A stretch of 16,079 nt of DNA, from positions 1 to 16,079 of the forward strand of contig DAIOSQ010000047.1 of the NCBI GenBank assembly GCA_036752465.1, read 5' to 3'. Positions 8,275 through 13,622 of the stretch are shown in pieces. Position 1 is the first letter of the stretch; every line of letters begins with the position of its first letter. Position numbers and translations under genes: made by a program. The notes beneath the pieces were generated by a model, which saw only the letters and a list, made by a program, of their open reading frames with translations, did no database searches and was not told the DNA's origin. This stretch comes from DAIOSQ01 sp036752465. Lineage in GTDB: Bacteria; Pseudomonadota; Gammaproteobacteria; Legionellales; Legionellaceae.

Positions 8275-8704
8275 GATACCGCCAAACACCGGCAATATCA
8301 TCCGTCTATGCGCCAATACTGGCGCACAGTTGCATGTGATCCACCCTTTAGGATTCAGCATGGATGATAAACGCATGCGCAGAGCCGGCTTAGACTACCA
8401 CGAATACGCTAGGGTTATGCACTACGCCGATGACACAACATTTTTTAAACAACATAGCCAGCGAAGAATTTTTGCTTGTACCACGAAAACAAATATTTGT
8501 TACACCGGCCCTATATATCAAGCTGAAGATCTGTTTTTGTTTGGTGCAGAGACCACCGGCTTACCTGAAGAAATTCGGCAACGCTATCTACCGATCCGTA
8601 TCCCCATGCTGGCCAACAGTCGCAGCATCAATTTAGCCAATGCTGTGGCCATTATTCTATATGAAGCCTGGCGGCAACTTGGTTTCACAGCACCTGGCAA
8701 TTAG
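8246..8704 (+). CDS. trmL: tRNA (cytidine/uridine(34)-2'-O-)-methyltransferase TrmL
   Basis: SPOUT-class methyltransferase that 2'-O-methylates the wobble base of tRNA-Leu isoacceptors in E. coli. It has 152 residues (E. coli 157). The N-terminus PEIPPNTGNIIRLCANTG (9-26), then DDKRMRRAGLDYHE (40-53), the SAM-binding trefoil-knot loop FGAETTGLP (99-107) and IRIPMLANSRSINLANAV (117-134) with YEAWRQLG match the family throughout. The start codon lies inside the mlaA 3' end (29-base overlap, different frame), suggesting translational coupling. The last 20 bases overlap, tail to tail, the end of gshB on the other strand. A T7 run follows 5 bases after the stop (8710-8716), but the hairpin before it is poor. 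Confidence 0.96.
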   Translation: MIHIALLHPEIPPNTGNIIRLCANTGAQLHVIHPLGFSMDDKRMRRAGLDYHEYARVMHYADDTTFFKQHSQRRIFACTTKTNICYTGPIYQAEDLFLFGAETTGLPEEIRQRYLPIRIPMLANSRSINLANAVAIILYEAWRQLGFTAPGN

Positions 8705-9647
8705 CGGTCTTTTTTTGTAACACTCGGATATAATCGCCAGCAATGTCTAGGCCTGTTGCTTGACTAATTTCACGCATACAGGTTGGACTGGTCACATTTA
8801 TTTCGGTTAAATAATCGCCAATCACATCTATACCCACACAATGCAATCCTTTGGCGCGCAAAGTTGGCGCCAACACCGCGACTATGTCACGATCACGTTG
8901 ATTCAGCTCAACAACCTTGCCATGACCACCTGCCGCCAGATTACCCCGACACTCGCCATGCTTTGGCAGCCGCGCCAGCGCGTAAGGGACTGCAACCCCA
9001 TCGATCACCAAAATACGCTTATCACCCGCCGTTTGTATCTCAGGAATAAATTTTTGTGCCATGATACTGACTGTTTGTGTTGCGGTGAGGGTTTCCAAAA
9101 TAACCGCGAGATTTAAACCCCTATTGTCCACCAAAAAAACACCCCGCCCGCCCATAGCTGATAATGGCTTAAAGATCACACAACCATGCATTTCCCAAAA
9201 AGCTTGCAACTGGGTTATATCACGTGACACCAGTGTTGGTGGACAAAGTTCTGGGAAATGTAACGTAAAAAATTTTTCATTGACATCACGCAGACTGGCA
9301 GGTTTATTTGACACCAATACGTGCTCACGCTCGGCCAGTTCAAGCGCGTAGGTGGCATAAATATATTCCATATCAAACGGGGGATCCTTACGCATCAAAA
9401 TCACATCAAAATCGGCTAACGCGACCTTCTCACTGGCCCCTAGCTCGAACCATTCACACGAATTTGAACGCAGGGTAAGCGGTGTGGTTTTGGCATACAC
9501 CCTACCATTTTGTGCAAACATATCGGACAAGGTAAAATACGCGCATACAATCCCCATCTCTTGTGCTGCTAAAATCATGGCCAAGGTAGAATCTTTGTCA
9601 ACTTTGATGGTTGCCAATGGGTCCATAAGTATCGCAATTTTCTTCAC
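8685..9647 (-). CDS. gshB: Glutathione synthetase
   Basis: ATP-grasp ligase that joins glycine to gamma-glutamylcysteine, the second step of glutathione synthesis. The 320 residues compare with 315 in E. coli. It shows MDPLATIKVDKDST (8-21), RKDPPFDMEYI (86-96), the glycine-rich ATP loop KPLSAMGGRGVF (160-171), GDKRILVIDG (208-217), RGNLAAGG (234-241) and the metal/substrate segment EINVTSPTCMREI (282-294). The start is a GTG at 9647 preceded by AGGAG at a 5-base spacing. It overlaps the gshA stop by four bases (GTGA, 9644-9647), so the two glutathione enzymes are probably made from one message with coupled translation. Its 3' end overlaps trmL by 20 bases. Confidence 0.97.
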   Translation of the reverse strand: MKKIAILMDPLATIKVDKDSTLAMILAAQEMGIVCAYFTLSDMFAQNGRVYAKTTPLTLRSNSCEWFELGASEKVALADFDVILMRKDPPFDMEYIYATYALELAEREHVLVSNKPASLRDVNEKFFTLHFPELCPPTLVSRDITQLQAFWEMHGCVIFKPLSAMGGRGVFLVDNRGLNLAVILETLTATQTVSIMAQKFIPEIQTAGDKRILVIDGVAVPYALARLPKHGECRGNLAAGGHGKVVELNQRDRDIVAVLAPTLRAKGLHCVGIDVIGDYLTEINVTSPTCMREISQATGLDIAGDYIRVLQKKTANCQVL

Positions 9648-10942
9648 AAGCGCTCCTGATGATAAGCCTGGATCTCGCGCGCTGCCGCCAAGGCCGCAAG
9701 GCGCGCAATCACCGCGTACACGTAAAATAAATTAGGCGTATCTTCGTCGCAGCCGTGCAATGGACCACCAGGCGTGTTGCACGGGTGGACAAAAGACAAT
9801 GGCTCAAAATGCATACCAGGCGCATTGAGATTTTCCATCTTGCCACGATGACGATGGACCCGATAAAACCCCCCTATGACATATTCACCCAGCATATAAA
9901 GCACAGGTTCTGCCACCGCACCATCAGCCATAGCCTCTGAGCTTAACACGCCCTCTTGGATGAGTACTCTGGATACTTTGCGACTGCCCTTGCTGGCAGA
10001 CATTTTTGTTCTTTGCTTGCGATTCATTTGCAACAAAGCTGCGCCCTCGCGCACCATCATCACACCCATACCATAGGTACCATTATCCGCTTTCACTGCC
10101 ACATAGGGGGTTTCCTGAATGCCATAGGTTTTGTACTTCTCAGCGATTGCCATCAATAGCTTGTCAATAGCTTCGGCCAGGGATTCAAGCCCCGATTGGC
10201 TGATAAAATCAATCTCATCTACCGCAGAAAATAACGGATTGAAAAACCAAGGATCGCAATCTATTGCCTGGGCAAAAGACGTGGCAACCTCATTAAAAAA
10301 AGTAAAATGTGACGATTTCAAACGCGTGCCCCAACCAAGATCGGTTGGCGGGTAGATAGGTTGGTCTATCTGCTGCAATATATCAGGCACACCGGATGAC
10401 AAATCATTGTTTAACAGTATGGCACATGGCATAAAATCGTGTAGCATAATTTTACTGCCCACGCGTTTTATTGGCTCTATGAGCAATTGCTGGTGTTCAT
10501 GAATGGGTATATACGTATGCTCCGTGCAACTGGGATCCAAACTACCAATACGCACGTTCATACCCGCTTGACTAAAAATCTCTTTGAGCGCAAATAAACT
10601 CTGCATGTAAAAGTGATTGCGGGTATGGCTTTCTGGCAATAGCAGTAAATTGGTGCAGTTCGGCAAATATTCTTTACAGAGGGCCTGCGCTGCTTGCACA
10701 TAAAAAGCTTGATAATCAACATTTAAATTATTGAATCCTGCCGGAAAGAGATTGGTGTCAACCGGAGCTAATTTAAAACCAGCATGCCGTAAATCGACTG
10801 AAGAGGTAATTGGCGGCGGTGTTTCCAGCCAGCGCTGCCTAAACCATTCTTCGATGATGACAGCATTTTCTAGCATCAAGGTCTCAATGTGATGTACCGC
10901 TTGCAAGCGCGTCCCTAACATATGAGGCGTATCAAAGGTCAT
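9644..10942 (-). CDS. gshA: Glutamate-cysteine ligase (Acidithiobacillus-type GshA)
   Basis: First, rate-limiting enzyme of glutathione synthesis: ATP-dependent joining of glutamate and cysteine. It does not look like the ~518-residue E. coli GshA. It has 432 residues and the features I associate with the separate proteobacterial family described from Acidithiobacillus ferrooxidans: SVDLRHAGFKLAPVDTN and FPAGFNNL (48-73), LLPESHTRNHFY (101-112), VKADNGTYGMGV (283-294), LIQEGV (327-332) and the EYVIGGFYRVH...NLNAPG region (353-376). The annotated frame begins with TTG at 10948; the ATG at 10942, 6 bases after a GAG, is preferred. Its partner gshB follows with a 4-base overlap, which strongly supports the function. 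The family assignment comes from memory of the motifs, not from a search. Confidence 0.9.
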   Translation of the reverse strand: MTFDTPHMLGTRLQAVHHIETLMLENAVIIEEWFRQRWLETPPPITSSVDLRHAGFKLAPVDTNLFPAGFNNLNVDYQAFYVQAAQALCKEYLPNCTNLLLLPESHTRNHFYMQSLFALKEIFSQAGMNVRIGSLDPSCTEHTYIPIHEHQQLLIEPIKRVGSKIMLHDFMPCAILLNNDLSSGVPDILQQIDQPIYPPTDLGWGTRLKSSHFTFFNEVATSFAQAIDCDPWFFNPLFSAVDEIDFISQSGLESLAEAIDKLLMAIAEKYKTYGIQETPYVAVKADNGTYGMGVMMVREGAALLQMNRKQRTKMSASKGSRKVSRVLIQEGVLSSEAMADGAVAEPVLYMLGEYVIGGFYRVHRHRGKMENLNAPGMHFEPLSFVHPCNTPGGPLHGCDEDTPNLFYVYAVIARLAALAAAREIQAYHQERL

Positions 10943-10967
10943 CAGCAACTCTATTGCGTTAGTTCAA

Positions 10968-10973
10968 ATTATC
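10968..10973 (-). promoter_or_regulatory. Possible -10 element of the gshA-gshB operon
   Basis: Read on the minus strand this is GATAAT (part of TAGATAATTTG), 25 bases before the gshA ATG at 10942. No good -35 hexamer stands 16-18 bases upstream; TTCAAG is 20 bases away. The element lies within the short divergent space between gshA and the small membrane protein gene. Confidence 0.28.
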
Positions 10974-10994
10974 TAGCATGTTAACCTAGGTTTC

Positions 10995-11024
10995 TTGAAT
11001 AAAAAAGCTAAGCGGTGCTATCAT
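10995..11024 (+). promoter_or_regulatory. Candidate sigma70 promoter of the small membrane protein gene
   Basis: TTGAAT (10995-11000) and TATCAT (11019-11024) are separated by 18 bases. They match consensus at 4 and 5 of 6 positions. The predicted start near 11031 lies downstream of the GTG at 11015 that opens the long frame, which argues that the real start codon is the ATG at 11087. Confidence 0.4.
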
Positions 11025-11086
11025 GCAAATATTCAATAAAACAGCGACTTACTCTAATAAGTTTGCTTAAACTGGATAGCCAGCAC

Positions 11087-11365
11087 ATGATTCCACAGCT
11101 TATGCAACAGTTCAGCACACAACTGCAAGCAATTTATTTCCTTGTCATTCTGGTCACCGCTATCTTGCACATCCTCTTCGCGGGTGCGGTAGCACGGGAT
11201 GCCAGTCACCTACAAAAACTGGGCCAGCGCCCCATGTTGGTATCTGCGCTCACTTGGGCTTTCGCCACGTTAACGGGCGGTGTTACAGTTGCTGCCATCT
11301 ATTGGTTTATTCATCACTCTACATTGACCCGTCGCAGCATAAGCTTACCAGCAGCCCAAAGCTAA
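11087..11365 (+). CDS. Small two-helix membrane protein of unknown function
   Basis: I cannot assign a function. From the ATG at 11087 it has 92 residues: a short amphipathic N-terminus (MIPQLMQQFSTQLQ), a first membrane helix at about 14-36 (AIYFLVILVTAILHILFAGAVA), a charged loop (RDASHLQKLGQRPM), a second helix at about 51-75 (LVSALTWAFATLTGGVTVAAIYWFI) and a short basic tail. The helical hairpin with loop RDxxxLxKLG is well formed and resembles small conserved proteobacterial membrane proteins I have seen only as hypothetical. No strong Shine-Dalgarno sequence precedes the ATG; a small CTGG-4-CCAG dyad (11072-11083) sits 3 bases before it. The frame extends to a GTG at 11015, but this lies inside the predicted promoter. 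It is divergent from gshA and 84 bases upstream of the yibN-like gene. Confidence 0.7.
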   Translation: MIPQLMQQFSTQLQAIYFLVILVTAILHILFAGAVARDASHLQKLGQRPMLVSALTWAFATLTGGVTVAAIYWFIHHSTLTRRSISLPAAQS

Positions 11366-11378
11366 TCAGCTAGAGATC

Positions 11379-11407
11379 TTGCGTTGCTACATCATTATCG
11401 GGATAAT
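11379..11407 (+). promoter_or_regulatory. Candidate promoter of the yibN-grxC-secB-gpsA operon
   Basis: TTGCGT (11379-11384) and GATAAT (11402-11407) are separated by exactly 17 bases; the -10 matches at 5 of 6 positions and the -35 at 3. The predicted start is near 11414, giving a leader of about 35 bases to the ATG at 11450. Confidence 0.42.
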
Positions 11408-11428
11408 TAAGCGCGTGATAGATTATCA
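11394..11428. repeat. Pair of inverted repeats over the yibN promoter
   Basis: ATTATC-GG-GATAAT (11394-11407) covers the -10 element, and TGATA-GAT-TATCA (11416-11428) begins at the predicted transcription start. The four arms are variants of the same GATAA/TTATC half-site, which is also the half-site of Fur-type operators, but the spacing does not match a canonical Fur box. A repressor site is possible; AT-rich chance is the alternative. Confidence 0.35.
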
Positions 11429-11449
11429 GTTAAAAGGTATTATACAATT

Positions 11450-11893
11450 ATGTTTGCAAATCAATTTACGCAGCAATTAAGTCACTTTGCTATGGAACAT
11501 GCATACGCTTGTTCAGCATTGTTGCTAGTTTTAGTTCTTTTGTTGGTCAATGAAATGTGGGAGCAAAAAAATAGAGCCCAAGAATTGACACAGCAAGCCG
11601 CCATTGACCTAATGAATGAAGAAACTGCCATTATTTTCGATTGGCGAGAAGCCGCTATTTACAAGAACGGTCATATCATTCATGCCATCAATATTGTCAA
11701 TGACGACTTCTTTTCACCAGCCAAGCTACAAGCATACCAAGACAAAACCTTGATTATGGTCTGTAGCAATGGCCAAAAATCGCATGCAAAGGCCAAGCAA
11801 TTACTCCACAGTGGCGCAACCAACGTGAGAGTGTTGCAGGGTGGCATGGTCGCATGGGAATCCAATCATTTACCCGTTGTCAAAGGAAAATAA
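11450..11893 (+). CDS. yibN: Membrane-anchored rhodanese-like protein (YibN-like)
   Basis: Single rhodanese domain tethered to the inner membrane. It has 147 residues: one membrane helix at about 17-34 (HAYACSALLLVLVLLLVN), then the rhodanese fold with IIFDWREAAIYKNGHIIHAIN (61-81, cut into the usual DxR...F/Y..GHI pattern), the active-site loop CSNGQKS with Cys105, and GGMVAWESNHLPVVKGK at the end, which closely resembles the end of E. coli YibN. It is the first gene before grxC, secB and gpsA, exactly the E. coli order. The intact Cys implies it can carry a persulfide or transfer sulfur; the substrate is unknown. The Shine-Dalgarno sequence is poor (AAGG lies 12 bases before the ATG). Confidence 0.88.
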   Translation: MFANQFTQQLSHFAMEHAYACSALLLVLVLLLVNEMWEQKNRAQELTQQAAIDLMNEETAIIFDWREAAIYKNGHIIHAINIVNDDFFSPAKLQAYQDKTLIMVCSNGQKSHAKAKQLLHSGATNVRVLQGGMVAWESNHLPVVKGK

Positions 11894-11896
11894 GCC

Positions 11897-12163
11897 ATGT
11901 CTGACATCCTCATGTACACCACTAAAACGTGCCCATATTGCGAAAAGGCGCGCATCCTATTGCGCAAAAAAAATCTGCCATATACTGAAATTTTTATCGA
12001 TGAATTCCCAGAAAAGAGAGACGAAATGATGGCTAAAAGCCAGCGAAAAACAGTACCGCAGATCTTTATTAACGGGCGCTCTATCGGTGGCTCAGATGAT
12101 CTTCATACCCTTGAAGAGCAAGGGCAATTAGATAAACTACTACAAGGAACTAACCTATCATGA
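11897..12163 (+). CDS. grxC: Glutaredoxin 3
   Basis: Cytoplasmic dithiol glutaredoxin that uses glutathione to reduce protein disulfides and mixed disulfides. It has 88 residues, close to the ~83 of E. coli Grx3. The active site is CPYC (Cys12, Cys15), the cis-proline motif is TVPQIFING (52-60), and the glutathione-binding GGSDDL follows (64-69). The ATG at 11897 comes 3 bases after the yibN stop, with AAGGA 9 bases upstream inside the end of yibN. Its stop overlaps the secB start (ATGA, 12160-12163). The glutathione it needs is made by the nearby gshA-gshB operon. Confidence 0.96.
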   Translation: MSDILMYTTKTCPYCEKARILLRKKNLPYTEIFIDEFPEKRDEMMAKSQRKTVPQIFINGRSIGGSDDLHTLEEQGQLDKLLQGTNLS

Positions 12164-12630
12164 CGCAGAACCCTGCAGAAAACACCAATGAAATTCAATT
12201 TATGATCCAACGTGTGTATGTAAAAAATATGTCCTTCGAGACCAATAATACGCCCGCGATTTTCCAACAAGCGTGGGAACCCGAACTATCTTTAGATTTA
12301 AATACCACCAATACATCGTTAGAGCCTAATGTGTATGAGGTTGTGCTGACCGTCACTGCTACGGTCAAAAATAAAGATGCTGCCGCCTTTCTGGTAGAAG
12401 TTCAACAAGCCGGTATATTCACGATTCAAGGTGCACCGGAAGCTCAACTAGATCATTTGCTGAATAGTTTTTGTCCGAGCATTTTATTTCCTTACGCTAG
12501 AGAGGCCATCACCGGTGAAGTCATTCGCGGCAGTTTCCCACAGCTGGTGTTGGCACCCATTAATTTTGATGCCTTGTACGTGCAGAAGCTGGCGGAAAAA
12601 GAACAACAAACCACACAGCAGCAAGACTAA
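12160..12630 (+). CDS. secB: Protein-export chaperone SecB
   Basis: Tetrameric cytosolic chaperone that keeps preproteins unfolded and hands them to SecA. The 156 residues match E. coli SecB (155). It has the expected order: FMIQRVYVKNMSFE, the NVYEVVLTVTATV strand (57-69), VEVQQAGIFTI, the hallmark PSILFPYARE (about 105-114) and SFPQLVLAPINFDALYV. The C-terminal tail is Gln/Glu-rich (KEQQTTQQQD), in place of the acidic SecA-binding tail. It starts inside the grxC stop (4-base overlap) with AAGGA 11 bases upstream, and ends 2 bases before gpsA. Confidence 0.97.
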   Translation: MTQNPAENTNEIQFMIQRVYVKNMSFETNNTPAIFQQAWEPELSLDLNTTNTSLEPNVYEVVLTVTATVKNKDAAAFLVEVQQAGIFTIQGAPEAQLDHLLNSFCPSILFPYAREAITGEVIRGSFPQLVLAPINFDALYVQKLAEKEQQTTQQQD

Positions 12631-12632
12631 CT

Positions 12633-13622
12633 ATGAAAAAACCAGGCATCGCTGTTTTAGGAGCAGGATCCTGGGGCACAGCCATCGCGATCCATCTCGC
12701 TCGCGCTGGCAACCCGGTATTGCTTTGGGGTAGAGAACATGAGCAGATCCAGGCCATGGTCGAACACCGTACTAACCAGCGCTATTTACCCGGGATAGTT
12801 TTCCCCAGTCTGCTCACGGCCACTCATGATTTACAGCATGCTTTGGAAGCTCAACATCTGTTAATAGCTCTGCCATCCCATGCATTCAAGCAGAGCTTGC
12901 ATTTAATTTCGACCAAACCAACTGGCATCGCTTGGCTTACCAAAGGCATTGACCCAAACTCTTATCAACTGCTCAGCCAAGTGGTCGCCGACTACTGGGG
13001 AGAGGATTTGCCGATGGTGGCAGTATCCGGACCATCTTTCGCTACTGAGGTGGCCAAGCAATTGCCAACAGCGCTGTTGTTGGCCAGCAACCATACCACC
13101 CACCAAAATATTTGGAAAAATTTTCTGCATCATGATAACCTGCGGGTATATTTGACAGCTGACATGGTCGGCGTGCAAATAGCCGGTGCCGTCAAAAATA
13201 TCCTGGCCATTGCCTGTGGTATCAGCGATGGCTTAGCCTATGGTGCTAATGCCAAAGCAGCCTTGATCACCCGTGGTCTGGCTGAAATGTCACGCCTAGG
13301 CACCGCCCTGGGGGGCACACAAGAAACCTTCATGGGACTCGCTGGGGTCGGTGACCTGGTGTTGACCTGCACCGATAATCAATCAAGAAATCGCCGCTTT
13401 GGTCTATTAATTGGGCAAGGCTGTGACCTTAGCAGCGCAGCTAAGCAGATAAGACAAGTGGTAGAAGGTCAATGGAACGCAGCACAAATATGCGCATTAT
13501 CTCAAACTTTGCACGTTGATATGCCCATCTGCCGCGAGGTCAATGCCGTCTTAGAAGGACAAATTCATGCCAAGCAAGCAGCTTTGAATTTGATGTCTAG
13601 ACCCCCTGCCACATCTGAATAG
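12633..13622 (+). CDS. gpsA: Glycerol-3-phosphate dehydrogenase [NAD(P)+]
   Basis: Reduces dihydroxyacetone phosphate to sn-glycerol-3-phosphate, the backbone for phospholipids. It has 329 residues (E. coli 339). The Rossmann motif is VLGAGSWGTA (8-17); other landmarks are LWGRE, LIALPSHAF (77-85), TKGID with Lys103-Gly104 nearby, SGPSFATEV (132-140), catalytic GAVKNILAI (Lys188), NAKAALITRG and GLAGVGDLVLTCT...SRNRRFG (about 235-257) for substrate binding. It begins 2 bases after the secB stop and is the last gene of the yibN-grxC-secB-gpsA group. cysE, which follows in E. coli, is absent. Its TAG is immediately adjacent to the copA stop on the opposite strand, with no intergenic base. Confidence 0.97.
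   Translation: MKKPGIAVLGAGSWGTAIAIHLARAGNPVLLWGREHEQIQAMVEHRTNQRYLPGIVFPSLLTATHDLQHALEAQHLLIALPSHAFKQSLHLISTKPTGIAWLTKGIDPNSYQLLSQVVADYWGEDLPMVAVSGPSFATEVAKQLPTALLLASNHTTHQNIWKNFLHHDNLRVYLTADMVGVQIAGAVKNILAIACGISDGLAYGANAKAALITRGLAEMSRLGTALGGTQETFMGLAGVGDLVLTCTDNQSRNRRFGLLIGQGCDLSSAAKQIRQVVEGQWNAAQICALSQTLHVDMPICREVNAVLEGQIHAKQAALNLMSRPPATSE

Noticed and set aside
8690..8716. T7 run after trmL as an intrinsic terminator
   Set aside because: The preceding stem is only three plus two pairs with a bulge, and the T-run is the AAA AAA lysine codons at the end of gshB on the other strand.
10000..10030. KMSAS-like sequence in gshA, reminiscent of the class I aminoacyl-tRNA synthetase KMSKS loop
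   Set aside because: There is no HIGH motif or synthetase fold around it; the whole protein fits glutamate-cysteine ligase and is paired with gshB.
11015..11086. GTG at 11015 as the start of the small membrane protein
   Set aside because: It lies inside the predicted promoter and the added residues look unlike an N-terminus; the ATG at 11087 places the first helix correctly.
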